This document shows positions 30,756 through 40,792 of a stretch of 64,000 nucleotides of DNA, piece by piece (within the stretch, counting starts at the first letter, position 1; the number at the start of each line of letters is the position of its first letter). The stretch spans positions 558,001 through 622,000 of the forward strand of contig CBDDKZ010000005.1 in NCBI GenBank assembly GCA_965230415.1, given 5' to 3'. Below the pieces are notes generated by a model, which made no database searches, was not told the DNA's origin, and worked only from the letters and a program-made list of their open reading frames with translations. The DNA is from CBDDKZ01 sp965230415 (lineage in GTDB: Bacteria; Bacteroidota; Bacteroidia; Cytophagales; JAAEPT01). The position numbers and the translations under genes were made by a program.

Positions 30756-31829
30756 TTATTTTTTAAGTTGGTGTTCTGCCAGGCGCTCATCCTCAATCCG
30801 GCGTTTAAGCACATTCACATATGATCTACTATCTTTGTTACCGTAATTCACATACGCTTTTTGAGCCCAATCCATGGCAGCATCCATTTCACCAAGTACT
30901 TCATATGCTATCGCAATATTATGGGCCAGAAAACCTTTTTCTTTTGTTGGCGCCGCGCTTATACCTCTTTCCCAAACTTCAATCGCCTCTCTCCATTCTG
31001 CCACATCTGCATGTCTGGAACCTCGCTCAAGAGCAGGTGCTTTCTTAGAGCGCGCTCTAAATGACCTGGTAATTCGAATGGGCATGGGAGCTATCCGGTT
31101 CGCATAGTTGCGTCCCACCAAAGAACTGAGGTGCCTGGTAGCATCTGATTTTGATATTAATTGTGCGAGTGCCTGTGCTTTGGAAGCGGCCGCAGAATTC
31201 CAGGTATGTGTATCGCTAAATAGTTGCTGATCTACAATAGTCCTTGATATATTGTCGTAAAGACGTATACCAATCGTCACGTTCCCTACACCTTCGGCAT
31301 AATATTCATCGACTTCAATTGTTTTAGTTACGCCATCTTCTTTAATTTGCTTTTTCGTTTTTCGCTTACCATTGGTAATTATAAAATCCGTATCAAAGAT
31401 TTCGATCGCTACAATTGCTTGTGCGTTATTGCGATTACATATTTGATTGATGCGACTCCAGGACAAGTGAGGAGGAAAAGCGTTAGTCATGCTATTTCCT
31501 TTAAGGCGATTATTATATATAATTGTTTTAAACCTTGGTGAATAGTTTATCTGGTTCTGAAAAGCAGCTGTTAGTGATTGTACACCTGCCAAATCTTCAT
31601 GTGGTAATTCTCCTGTCAGCGCTCCTTCTATCACACTCCACAATTTTTTATCAAACTCCGTTCTGTCAACAACCAATAGATTTTGCACTTTGGACGGGAA
31701 GGTAATCTCTGCAGGGCGCATGGCGTCCATTGTTACAGTTCTAGTTCTTCCTGCACAAGACATTAAAGTCAAAATTGATGCACAAATCAAAAAATAAATA
31801 GCTCTGTTTACTTTACTGCTGTTAATCAT
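30756..31829 (-). CDS. DUF6340 family lipoprotein
   Basis: The 357-residue product has a lipobox LMSCAG after the signal peptide and then SKVQNLLVVDRTEFDK, a conserved opening of Bacteroidota DUF6340 lipoproteins. A basic loop (NGKRKTKKQIKEDGV) and C-terminal TPR-like helices (ADVAEWREAIEVWERGISAA, then AHNIAIAYEVLGEMDAAMDW) follow. Function unknown; TPR-like repeats suggest protein binding at the envelope. It stands alone with a 240-base upstream gap and no clear promoter box. Confidence 0.82.
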   Translation of the reverse strand: MINSSKVNRAIYFLICASILTLMSCAGRTRTVTMDAMRPAEITFPSKVQNLLVVDRTEFDKKLWSVIEGALTGELPHEDLAGVQSLTAAFQNQINYSPRFKTIIYNNRLKGNSMTNAFPPHLSWSRINQICNRNNAQAIVAIEIFDTDFIITNGKRKTKKQIKEDGVTKTIEVDEYYAEGVGNVTIGIRLYDNISRTIVDQQLFSDTHTWNSAAASKAQALAQLISKSDATRHLSSLVGRNYANRIAPMPIRITRSFRARSKKAPALERGSRHADVAEWREAIEVWERGISAAPTKEKGFLAHNIAIAYEVLGEMDAAMDWAQKAYVNYGNKDSRSYVNVLKRRIEDERLAEHQLKK

Positions 31830-32069
31830 ATTTAAAAATTTTATTCTTTATCTTTTACGAGGAATCTTAGAAAATGATTCTCAAGCACACACCGACAACA
31901 TTTCATACATAGTAACTTGTTGCCAACCTGCACTCTACATCTATCATTCAAAAATTGTTCCAACATTCAAAACGAAATCAGTTCAGTTTAATTATAGGCA
32001 ATCAAAAAAGCATATTACCTCTTTATATGAGTGATAGTTTTTAACTGATATTTTAATGATATTGGACAC

Positions 32070-32942
32070 ATGAATATCGTTGCAATTTGTTTTATCATCT
32101 TCGTATTAATTTTGATTTTACGATACATTTTCAAACAAAGATGGATAAAACCTAACAAGCCTTTCCAGGAGTCCTGGCGCCAAATTTTGGTTAAACATGT
32201 CCAATACTACAACGCGCTTTCCGTCGAAGATAAAACTTTGTTTGAATTTAAAGTACATGAGTTTCTATTAAACTACCCCATTCATGGCATTAAAACGGTT
32301 ATTAATGATAAAGATCGCATGCTCGTTGCCGCAAGTGCAATTATTCCAATATTCAGGTTTCCCGACTGGCAATACCCAAATCTTGACGAAGTACTCATAT
32401 ACCCTCATGAATTCAACGAACATTTTCAAATCGAAGGTCCGGACCGCAGAATCATGGGAATGGTAGGAACAGGAGTCATGGAAGGTAAAATGATTTTGTC
32501 ACAGAAGGCATTGCATCACGGCTTTGAAAACGACGGAGACAAAAAGAATACTGCAATTCACGAATTTGTACACCTCATAGATAAAGCAGACGGAGCAACA
32601 GATGGAATACCTGCCCTACTTTTTGATCATGCTTACAGCCTTCCCTGGCTTGATCTTATAAACAAAAAAATTAAAGATATCATCAAACAAAAATCAGATA
32701 TCAATGAATACGGCGCCACAAGTGAAACGGAGTTTTTTGCAGTGGCGAGTGAATACTTTTTCGAACGCCCGCAGCTACTTAAGCGGAAACATCCTGAACT
32801 ATACGCCTTGCTGGAGAAAGCCTTTAATCAAAAACTGGCTATAAGTAAACGAAAAAAAACAACGACTAAACGTAACGATCCTTGCCCTTGCGGAAGTGGC
32901 CTGAAGTTCAAAAAATGCTGTGGGCAAAAAAGACCTGAATAA
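32070..32942 (+). CDS. M90/MtfA-type zinc peptidase with C-terminal SEC-C motif
   Basis: The 290-residue product has an N-terminal hydrophobic segment (VAICFIIFVLILILRYIF), an MtfA-like body with FRFPDWQYPNLDEVLIYP, the metal site H164EFVH168 and the later E in ATSETEFFAVASEYFFERP. The C-terminus carries a SEC-C zinc motif (NDPCPCGSGLKFKKCCG), which E. coli MtfA lacks. M90 peptidases are soluble or membrane-tied regulators (MtfA binds the Mlc repressor in E. coli); the role here is unknown. The protein family call is firm, the function not. Confidence 0.88.
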   Translation: MNIVAICFIIFVLILILRYIFKQRWIKPNKPFQESWRQILVKHVQYYNALSVEDKTLFEFKVHEFLLNYPIHGIKTVINDKDRMLVAASAIIPIFRFPDWQYPNLDEVLIYPHEFNEHFQIEGPDRRIMGMVGTGVMEGKMILSQKALHHGFENDGDKKNTAIHEFVHLIDKADGATDGIPALLFDHAYSLPWLDLINKKIKDIIKQKSDINEYGATSETEFFAVASEYFFERPQLLKRKHPELYALLEKAFNQKLAISKRKKTTTKRNDPCPCGSGLKFKKCCGQKRPE

Positions 32943-32990
32943 GGCACCTGTTTCGTTTAAGTTCTGTATTTTTAAGGTAAAAAGAGATTG

Positions 32991-35282
32991 ATGAAAAGTA
33001 ACAGAAAAACCTCTGCTACCGGCATTATTAAATTGGGGAATATCACGCTCAAAAAGCCTGCAACATATGCTGCCGGACTAAGCGGTATTAAGGTTGCTCT
33101 GGAGCACGCTTCAAAAGAAATGGGACTTATCAATTCCCTAAAAACCTTATCGACTATGAACCAACCGAAGGGTTTTGATTGTCCCGGGTGTGCGTGGCCA
33201 GACCCCGACCCCACTTCCAAACTGGGAGAATATTGCGAAAATGGCGCTAAAGCGCTGGCTGAAGAGGCCAGTAATGAATGGATCGGCAGCGATTTTTTCC
33301 AGAACAATTCTGTAGAAGCGCTTTCACTATGGAGTGATTTTGAAATTGGTAAAGCGGGAAGATTAGCAGAGCCTATGTACCTCCAAGAAGGAAGTAATTT
33401 TTATGAAAAAATCTCATGGGGCAATGCATTTAATATGATTGCTGCCAAATTAAAAAATTTAAAAAACCCAGACGAGGCCATTTTCTATACTTCTGGCAGA
33501 TCGAGTAACGAGGCAGCCTTTTTATACGGTTTATTTGTGCGCGCTTTTGGCACCAATAATATGCCCGACTGTTCTAATATGTGTCATGAATCCAGTGGTG
33601 TAGCTTTAAAAGAAACATTGGGCATAGGGAAGGGATCTGTAAAACTGGAAGACTTCCCCCATGCTGAAGTCATACTTGTAATAGGTCAAAACCCTGGTAC
33701 GAATCATCCCCGGATGCTTAGTGCACTTGAAAAGTGTAAGCAAAACGGAGGTCGCATTGTAAGTATAAACCCTTTGGCAGAAGCAGGACTGGTTCGATTT
33801 AAAAATCCACAGACAGCCAAAGGATTAATTGCGGGAGGCACTGCGCTATGCGATTTTCATCTTCAGGTTAAAATAAACGAAGATATTGCACTACTGAATG
33901 CCTTCATGATTTACCTGAAAGAGTTGGAATTAAAGCACGGCGATATCTTTGACAAAGAATTTATAGCGCAATATACGACCGGCTTCGAATCTTACAAAAA
34001 TGACCTGGACCAATATGATTTAAATGAATTAATCACCCAATCGGGAGTTGATAGATCTACTTTTGAACATGTAGCACAACTTCTTGCCGATAAAAAGAAA
34101 ATCATTATCTGTTGGGCAATGGGTTTAACACAGCATAAGAACGGGGTAGACAACATTAAGGCCTGTGTAAACCTTTTACTTGCCAAGGGAAGTTTGGGAA
34201 AAAAAGGAGCCGGAACTTGCCCTGTAAGAGGGCATAGCAACGTACAAGGTGATCGCTCTGTAGGAATTATGCACCATGTTTCGCCACAGCTAAACACTTC
34301 TCTTAAACGGGTTTTTGGCTTTGAAGCCCCGGAACATGAAGGCTTGGACACCGTAAACAGCATTCAAGCCATGTATAATAAGAAAGCACGTTTTTTTATG
34401 GCCTTGGGAGGTAACTTTGTATCTGCCGCTTCAGATACAGCATACACGGCCAAAGCACTGGGCAACTGTGACCTCACCGTTCAAGTAAGCACCAAACTAA
34501 ACAGAAGCCATTTAATTACTGGTAAAGAAGCGCTCATTTTACCCACAATAGGTAGATCTGAACTCGATATTCAAAACAACAAAGCACAATTCTTAACTGT
34601 TGAAAATAGTATGGGCAAGGTGCACCAAACTCAGGGAAAACGCCGGCCGCGGTCTTCGGATTTAAAAAGTGAACCAGCAATTGTTTCAGGTATTGCCCGG
34701 CATTATTTTGGAGGCAACAAACCTATAGATTGGGATCGCTGCACAAAAGACTATGATTACATCAGGATGAAATTGGGAGAGGTACTCTCAGAATTTGAAG
34801 GCCTTACCTCCAAGTCTGAAAACAGTGGATTTTACTTACCTAATAACGTAAGAAATCTTGATTTCTCGATGCTACCTACAGGTAAAGCAACTTTTAGCCC
34901 ATGCCCCGTTAGCAGGAATGAATTGAAGGAAAATGAATTGCTACTTACCACCATTCGTTCACATGATCAATTCAACACCACTATATATGGTCTTAACGAC
35001 CGTTACAGAGGTATATTTAATGAGCGCAGGGTGGTATTCATGAATAGCAATGACATGAAGCAAATGAATCTCAACAGTCTGGATATAGTTGATCTACAAA
35101 GTAATTACGATGGGATTAAGCGATTAGCAAAAAGTTTCAAAGTTGTCCCTTACAATATCCCCAGTGGTAACCTGGCTGCCTACTTCCCCGAAACCAACAC
35201 CTTAATTCCTATTGATCAATATGCCGATAAAAGTAATACTCCGATAAGTAAATCGGTCATAGTCAGTATTAGAAGAACCTAG
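32991..35282 (+). CDS. YdeP-type molybdopterin oxidoreductase (FdhF family)
   Basis: The 763-residue product, read from the ATG at 32991 rather than the TTG one codon upstream, has the YdeP signature CPGCAWPDPDPTSKLGEYCE, where a cysteine cluster replaces the canonical 4Fe-4S set of formate dehydrogenases. It also has FYTSGRSSNEAAFLYGLFVR, the pterin-binding PVRGHSNVQGDRSVGI segment and a C-terminal molydopterin-dinucleotide binding domain. Family members are predicted bis-MGD oxidoreductases whose substrate is unsettled; some aid acid resistance. No FdhD or partner subunit is adjacent. It ends overlapping the convergent T9SS substrate by four bases. Confidence 0.9.
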   Translation: MKSNRKTSATGIIKLGNITLKKPATYAAGLSGIKVALEHASKEMGLINSLKTLSTMNQPKGFDCPGCAWPDPDPTSKLGEYCENGAKALAEEASNEWIGSDFFQNNSVEALSLWSDFEIGKAGRLAEPMYLQEGSNFYEKISWGNAFNMIAAKLKNLKNPDEAIFYTSGRSSNEAAFLYGLFVRAFGTNNMPDCSNMCHESSGVALKETLGIGKGSVKLEDFPHAEVILVIGQNPGTNHPRMLSALEKCKQNGGRIVSINPLAEAGLVRFKNPQTAKGLIAGGTALCDFHLQVKINEDIALLNAFMIYLKELELKHGDIFDKEFIAQYTTGFESYKNDLDQYDLNELITQSGVDRSTFEHVAQLLADKKKIIICWAMGLTQHKNGVDNIKACVNLLLAKGSLGKKGAGTCPVRGHSNVQGDRSVGIMHHVSPQLNTSLKRVFGFEAPEHEGLDTVNSIQAMYNKKARFFMALGGNFVSAASDTAYTAKALGNCDLTVQVSTKLNRSHLITGKEALILPTIGRSELDIQNNKAQFLTVENSMGKVHQTQGKRRPRSSDLKSEPAIVSGIARHYFGGNKPIDWDRCTKDYDYIRMKLGEVLSEFEGLTSKSENSGFYLPNNVRNLDFSMLPTGKATFSPCPVSRNELKENELLLTTIRSHDQFNTTIYGLNDRYRGIFNERRVVFMNSNDMKQMNLNSLDIVDLQSNYDGIKRLAKSFKVVPYNIPSGNLAAYFPETNTLIPIDQYADKSNTPISKSVIVSIRRT

Positions 35283-36682
35283 TAATCTTCTACTATAATC
35301 TTTTCTAAAACCCGCTCTTCCCCCTTAGTGATTTCCAACATATAAATACCCGGAGTAAGTTTCTGTAAGTCCAATTTTTGCTCATTGGAAATAAAAAAAC
35401 CTTCGTCTGCCACATTCCCTATTAAATCAAATATTTGATAATTATAACCGATTTTGTTTGTTACTGTAAAGGCTCCATTCGCTGGATTTGGGTACGTTGA
35501 CTCAGGTAGTTCTATATTTAGGTCGTTAGTTGAGGTGACGCAATCTTCATCATCCTTTAATTCTACCGTCATAATATCAATGTCATGATTTTCGATACAA
35601 TTATAGTCTACGACCAGGTGCCAGTGCAATTCAACATCTTTCAAGAACAAATCTCCGGAACCAGGTATATACAATGTTTTATGTGAACTCGAATCTAAAA
35701 ACTTTCCGTCTCCACTGGTTTGCCAAAAGCCAAATTCCATATTTAGCCCGGCCGGTGCATTACCCTCGGCTGTCACGGTATCTCCCCGACAAATAGCAAT
35801 GCTCTCACCGGCAAAAGCCCGCGGCCTGGTCAAGGTAATAAGAACCAGGGTATCAATCGCATCGGGACATGCACCATTGGAAACGCGCCACAATAAGGTA
35901 CTAAGCCCACCATGTACATTAACATCTAATTGGGGCTTATTAGGATCATTAATGGAACTATTGCCGTTCACCACTTCCCAGTACCCAACTCCCAATTCTT
36001 GGATTGCCTTTATTTCGACCTTATCTTCTATGCAATGAACTAAGGTGTCTTGAGGTATATACCCCACTGGTAAATCTGAAACCCAAAATGAGCTTGTATC
36101 TCTGGACACCGGGCAACTGCTTCCCTGTTCAACCGTCCAAACAAAACTATAGAACCCACCTTGGGGAAAAGATACCGGTGTATTGGCATTATTCGGATCG
36201 AATTCCGGCGTAGGCCCCGCAATATGTTCCCAATATGCACTAAAAACGGTATCAACCTGCTGAGCGTTAAGTTTAAACTCATCCTTAATACAATTTGTCT
36301 CATAACGTCCGGCAGAAGCATCGGGAGTTAATCGAACGATAAACGGGAAAATTTCCTGACGCTGAATACATGCATTTGAGTTGAATTCAGACCAACTTAT
36401 AACAATAGTGTCTGATTTGGAAAAATACACATGGGTCTGCTCGTTCGTACTATCTGAAAAAGTGACACCTTCCCCCTTCACTACGCGCCAAATGCCCGTA
36501 TTACCACTTTGTAAGGCTTCAACTTCTAAATACGTACTGTCAAAACAATAGAAAGTAGTATCATTATTTATTGCCTCCACAATATCGGAACAGCTTTCTA
36601 TGGCTATCTCATCTCTGATTACACCCGCAATAGACAGTTGATATAAAAGAAATAAGAATATTATACTGTAAAGTTTCTCCAT
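35279..36682 (-). CDS. T9SS-secreted protein with type A C-terminal sorting domain
   Basis: The 467-residue product has a signal peptide (YSIIFLFLLYQLSIAGV), several Ig-like segments with paired cysteines (FWSVxDxP-type repeats around residues 90-320) and a C-terminal type A sorting domain (STYPNPANGAFTV, then GIYMLEITKG and VLEKIIVEDY). It should be exported by T9SS and anchored or released at the surface. No catalytic motif is seen; it may be structural or adhesive. It is followed by nothing on its strand until the parallel beta-helix protein. Confidence 0.88.
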   Translation of the reverse strand: MEKLYSIIFLFLLYQLSIAGVIRDEIAIESCSDIVEAINNDTTFYCFDSTYLEVEALQSGNTGIWRVVKGEGVTFSDSTNEQTHVYFSKSDTIVISWSEFNSNACIQRQEIFPFIVRLTPDASAGRYETNCIKDEFKLNAQQVDTVFSAYWEHIAGPTPEFDPNNANTPVSFPQGGFYSFVWTVEQGSSCPVSRDTSSFWVSDLPVGYIPQDTLVHCIEDKVEIKAIQELGVGYWEVVNGNSSINDPNKPQLDVNVHGGLSTLLWRVSNGACPDAIDTLVLITLTRPRAFAGESIAICRGDTVTAEGNAPAGLNMEFGFWQTSGDGKFLDSSSHKTLYIPGSGDLFLKDVELHWHLVVDYNCIENHDIDIMTVELKDDEDCVTSTNDLNIELPESTYPNPANGAFTVTNKIGYNYQIFDLIGNVADEGFFISNEQKLDLQKLTPGIYMLEITKGEERVLEKIIVEDY

Positions 36683-36721
36683 TTTTCTTAGTTACTCCTA
36701 AAAATATATGCTTTAACTGCT

Positions 36722-36758
36722 AAAAATGTGACCTCCCAACCAAAAGATCGGGAGGCAC
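36722..36758 (-). terminator. Rho-independent terminator of the beta-helix gene
   Basis: On the minus strand the arms at 36750-36758 and 36728-36737 pair (GTG..CCTCCC with GGGAGG..CAC, one bulge) and the helix runs into five Ts at 36726-36722. It ends the 38738-36813 transcript and separates it from the next gene. Confidence 0.65.
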
Positions 36759-36812
36759 CATCATTAAACCTGTTGATAATCACGATTTATTATTAAGAGG
36801 AAATTATTGTCG

Positions 36813-38738
36813 TTATTCCATAAAAACTTTATGAAAATATTTTTGGCCAGCTTTCAAAAAGCTTACGATCAGGTATTTATTATCGGTAGGTTGTAACTCT
36901 TGTAGATTGATCATTGCATAGTCTTCATTAATTGTACCTTCAGCAAGTACCACGCCAAGCTCATTGCTAATTTCATAGCTTGCCCCTGCCATATTTTCTA
37001 CGGTTAAGAAATTACTTGTAGGATTAGGATACACTGCCAATGAGCTTTCTAATGACGTATGATTAGTTGCTATTACAGGGTCATGCGCCTCAGAGAATTC
37101 AGAGGTATATCCATTTATATGGGTCGCTGTAGCGGCTATGAGTTTGAAATTATCACCTATTATGGCGTAAAAGCTGCCGCCTTCACAATTAACACTTGTA
37201 ATATGACGATAACCCTCACCTTGATCACCTAACGATTTACATGTATCTGACACACCATAGATATCAATGATTACATTGTCCTCGCATGTTCCGATGGCAT
37301 CATTATTTGAACCACCAAGAGGTAAGGAGAAAAATGGGGTCAGAAGTTCATTATTTGCACTATTTTTCAAATGGATTTCTTTATCAGAATCCGTATCCAG
37401 ATTATTACAATAGATTTCATTAAAACGCATGACCCCAATTAGCCCCATACCATCTAAACTAATTCCTGCTTTCCCATTGTGATATATATTATTTCCGTTT
37501 TGTGGTTCTGTAGCGTTTTGATCATCCCCAATGAATATGGCTCTGGAATCTCCTTTGACATGAATACCGTCGCCCTCATTGTCTCTTATGATATTCTTGC
37601 GTATAAAAATATTCCTGAAATCTGCGCTATAGTCAGTTATTTCACGATAAGCTATTCCATGTCCGTTTATACTATCTGTGTTTACACACGCTATTATATG
37701 ATTTAATTCTATGCGTATGGAGTCTGAAAAGAACTGATGGAATGGTATGTCTACTTCCTCAGAAACGATATTGATATTATAGCCACCGTTTTCACTCCCC
37801 GCACTATTTCCTGCCGGATCTATCCCGAAAAAATTTTTCAACACCTCAATATTCCAGGAGTTCCAAATAGCTAATCCACCTTTTTGTATTTGTGCAAAAC
37901 CAGCATCTGACGTCCCGTGTCCATTACCCACAAAAGTTGAATTTCTCACCTCCATTTGATCACAATGTTCCAAATACATACCACACATTCCATTTCCGTA
38001 TATATTACCTAAGTAGCCATGTTTATTGCCACCGAACACGCAGTTTTCAATTAAAGAAGCTTTCGCATAGCGCATATACACTCCCCCTTTTTCACAGGCT
38101 GAAAACACGCTCGTTTCCAACTTAATATTAGTTGAAAACAAATCAGCATTGTCACCATTATTATTATCTAAAAAACCTTCTACCACTAATCCATAGTCAC
38201 AATTAAATTCACTCATCACTCCATCTTCGTGTGGTGAATAGTTCACATAAACATCTCTCAGGCTTATGTCATCGCAACCACGAACAGAAACAGCAGCTTC
38301 AGCATCTGATATCACCATAACTCCCGATAAGCTACTTCCACTCGGATCGTAGTCTTCGGAAATAATACCTAAATGTCCCAACTCGAAGTTCACGCCTTTA
38401 TTTGCCCCTTGTTCTATCATAAAAGAAATAAGCGGTTGCCCTATATTAGCACCAGGTTGTGAATATCCATTGATGTTGACCGGTGTTTGAATAGGCAGAT
38501 TGCTTTCAAATACAATCTGGTATACTCCAAAATTGTCACCACTGTCCTGAATATCAAAATTGATATCATCTACCGTATGAAAGCCATCTTGCGCAGCATT
38601 AATTAGAGCCCATTTAAGGCTACCTTGAACGACTCCCGGATCGTCATTCACAGGGCTCAAATTAGTAACGGTATAGGTTGCCGCAAAGCTTTGCAATATA
38701 ATAACGCTTAACAAAGTAGTAAAAAATAGTTTCATCAT
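36813..38738 (-). CDS. T9SS-secreted right-handed beta-helix protein, type A sorting domain
   Basis: The 641-residue product has a signal peptide (FFTTLLSVIILQSFAATYT) and then a beta-helix core with repeated right-handed-helix strands and Asn-rich turns (VSVRGCDDISLRDVYVNYSP, then NCVFGGNKHGYLGNIYGN, RNSTFVGNGHG). The opening NLSPVNDDPGVVQGSLKWALINA is the usual front of CSLREAI-like secreted repeat proteins. The C-terminus has YPNPTSNFLTVENMAGASYE and ends in a type A sorting domain. It should be a T9SS surface protein, with a polysaccharide-binding or adhesive role possible. Confidence 0.85.
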   Translation of the reverse strand: MMKLFFTTLLSVIILQSFAATYTVTNLSPVNDDPGVVQGSLKWALINAAQDGFHTVDDINFDIQDSGDNFGVYQIVFESNLPIQTPVNINGYSQPGANIGQPLISFMIEQGANKGVNFELGHLGIISEDYDPSGSSLSGVMVISDAEAAVSVRGCDDISLRDVYVNYSPHEDGVMSEFNCDYGLVVEGFLDNNNGDNADLFSTNIKLETSVFSACEKGGVYMRYAKASLIENCVFGGNKHGYLGNIYGNGMCGMYLEHCDQMEVRNSTFVGNGHGTSDAGFAQIQKGGLAIWNSWNIEVLKNFFGIDPAGNSAGSENGGYNINIVSEEVDIPFHQFFSDSIRIELNHIIACVNTDSINGHGIAYREITDYSADFRNIFIRKNIIRDNEGDGIHVKGDSRAIFIGDDQNATEPQNGNNIYHNGKAGISLDGMGLIGVMRFNEIYCNNLDTDSDKEIHLKNSANNELLTPFFSLPLGGSNNDAIGTCEDNVIIDIYGVSDTCKSLGDQGEGYRHITSVNCEGGSFYAIIGDNFKLIAATATHINGYTSEFSEAHDPVIATNHTSLESSLAVYPNPTSNFLTVENMAGASYEISNELGVVLAEGTINEDYAMINLQELQPTDNKYLIVSFLKAGQKYFHKVFME

Positions 38739-38897
38739 AAGATCAAAAGTTTGAGTTCATATATACTTTCTATTACAAATTCTGCAAAAATGTAACCCCA
38801 TTATTATTGAATACTTTAAATTTTCTCATTGACGCCTTAACCAGAATTTACGAGTGCACGTATAACCCTTACTTAGTTTGCATATTTTTTATGAAAC

Positions 38898-40790
38898 ATG
38901 ATTAATTCGCACATTTTTGAGAAAGGGTATATTGCATTTATCATTTTGTCGAAAGAGGGGCATTTTACCATACTTGATGCTTCGTCTAACATTGAACGTT
39001 TATTTGGAATTAATCTCCAAAAGGCACTAGATAGCAAGACGTCGTTTATAGACCTGGTACATCATAAAGATCGTGATCTGTATATCGACCAGAGTAAACA
39101 AATTCGGGAAGGAGACGCTGATTTATTCGAATTCGATCATTATCGAATCAAAACGCCAAAAGGAAATAATACATGGATTAAAGCTTCGGCTTACACTGAG
39201 TTTAGTGAAGAATTAAACCAGGAAGTTGTCATTAGTTTTTTAGAAGACATCTCCTCACAAAAAATAATAGAGAAAGAAAATCAAGGCACAAAAAAACGTC
39301 TGGAGTTGGTATTGGAAGGAACCCGTTTGGGGATGTGGGATTGGAACCCTCAAACCAATCAGGTTTTTTTCAACGAGCGCTGGGCCACTATGCTAGGCTA
39401 TGACTTCAGTGAAATAGATCACAACTTAAAAACTTGGGAATCTAAAGTTCACCCTGATGATTTAAGTAAGTGCTACCAGGACATAACGGCTCATATTAAT
39501 GGTGAAGTCGATTTCTATGAGAACATACACAGAATGAAGCGCAAAGACGGCACTTGGGCTTATATTCTTGACCGGGGAAAAATAGTTGAAAGAAATGAAA
39601 AAGGTGCTCCCATACGTTTTACAGGTACTCATACCGATATCAGTGCCCAGAAGGAAGCAGAAATCAAAGCACATGAAGCCAGCCAGGCTAAATCAATGTT
39701 CCTGGCAAAAATGTCGCATGAAATTAGAACGCCTATGAATGGGGTTCTCGGCTTAGTTTCCCTATTAAAGAAAACATCACTTGATTTTAAACAGAAAAAA
39801 TACGTAAGCACCATTCACGAAAGTGGCAAATTACTTTTGGCTATTCTTAATGATATTCTGGATTACTCCAAAATTGAGGCCGGCAAATTTGAATTGGAAG
39901 AATACAATTTCAAATTAAAACCTACCCTGACAAACTTATATAATCTGTTTTCAGAAAAAGCTTTACTCAAAAAATTAGACTATAAGTTATTTTTGGATGA
40001 GCACTTGCCTGAAGATGTTTATTCAGATTCATTAAGAATCAATCAGGTTTTGATGAATTTAATATCCAATGGCATTAAATTTACTGACGCAGGGTCAGTT
40101 AAGCTTGATGTAAGATTACAACAATCTGATAATGAATATCATGAAATCCTATTTAAGGTTTCTGATACGGGTAAAGGAATAAAAGATAAGAACAGCATTT
40201 TTGTTGAATTTAATCAGGAAGACAATTCTATATCGAGAAAATATGGAGGAACCGGGCTTGGGCTTTCCATTGCCAGATCAATAATAGAATTATTTGGCTC
40301 CAGGCTGGAAATTGACTCTAAGCAGGGAGAAGGGTCTACGTTTTATTTCATTTTGAAGCTCAAAAGAGCCATAGAAGAAAAAATCACTAGTTTGCCAGAC
40401 CTTACACAGCCATTACCTACTCATGAAATACTCATTGTAGAAGACAATGAGGTGAACCAGTTAGTGCTGGAAAGTGTGCTGGAGTTGATGGGGCAAAAGA
40501 CTTTCGTCGTACAAAACGGTCAGGAAGCACTTACGATGTTAAAGGTACGTAGTTTTGATACGGTAATTACAGATATTCATATGCCTGTCATGGACGGTAT
40601 CGAAATGACAAAAAGAATTATGAAACTCCCTTCTCAACCTGTCATACTCGCAATAACAGCCGATTTAATGCCTGAAATACGTGAAGCGTGTCACAATGCG
40701 GGTATTACAGAATTCATTCCCAAACCATTTACTGAAGAGGACATAGAAAAAATACTGCGCAAATTCCCACCAAAGTACGTACGCACTTAA
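38898..40790 (+). CDS. Hybrid sensor histidine kinase (PAS-PAS-HisKA-HATPase-REC)
   Basis: The 630-residue protein is soluble: a PAS domain (about 10-130), a second PAS/PAC domain (about 137-257, RLGMWDWNPQTNQVFFNERW, then RFTGTHTDISAQKEAE), HisKA with His274 in MSHEIRTPMNGVLGL, HATPase with NLISNGIKFTD, DTGKGI and GGTGLGLSIA, and a C-terminal REC with Asp559 in TDIHMPVMDG. All phosphorelay residues are intact, unlike the kinase-like protein in the che operon. No HPt or output domain is attached, so a partner must exist elsewhere. Lack of membrane segments suggests a cytoplasmic signal such as redox or light. Confidence 0.93.
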   Translation: MINSHIFEKGYIAFIILSKEGHFTILDASSNIERLFGINLQKALDSKTSFIDLVHHKDRDLYIDQSKQIREGDADLFEFDHYRIKTPKGNNTWIKASAYTEFSEELNQEVVISFLEDISSQKIIEKENQGTKKRLELVLEGTRLGMWDWNPQTNQVFFNERWATMLGYDFSEIDHNLKTWESKVHPDDLSKCYQDITAHINGEVDFYENIHRMKRKDGTWAYILDRGKIVERNEKGAPIRFTGTHTDISAQKEAEIKAHEASQAKSMFLAKMSHEIRTPMNGVLGLVSLLKKTSLDFKQKKYVSTIHESGKLLLAILNDILDYSKIEAGKFELEEYNFKLKPTLTNLYNLFSEKALLKKLDYKLFLDEHLPEDVYSDSLRINQVLMNLISNGIKFTDAGSVKLDVRLQQSDNEYHEILFKVSDTGKGIKDKNSIFVEFNQEDNSISRKYGGTGLGLSIARSIIELFGSRLEIDSKQGEGSTFYFILKLKRAIEEKITSLPDLTQPLPTHEILIVEDNEVNQLVLESVLELMGQKTFVVQNGQEALTMLKVRSFDTVITDIHMPVMDGIEMTKRIMKLPSQPVILAITADLMPEIREACHNAGITEFIPKPFTEEDIEKILRKFPPKYVRT

Positions 40791-40792
40791 TG

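Noticed and set aside
32988..32990. TTG start one codon before the YdeP-type gene
   Set aside because: The ATG at 32991 is the natural start; the TTG adds no domain.
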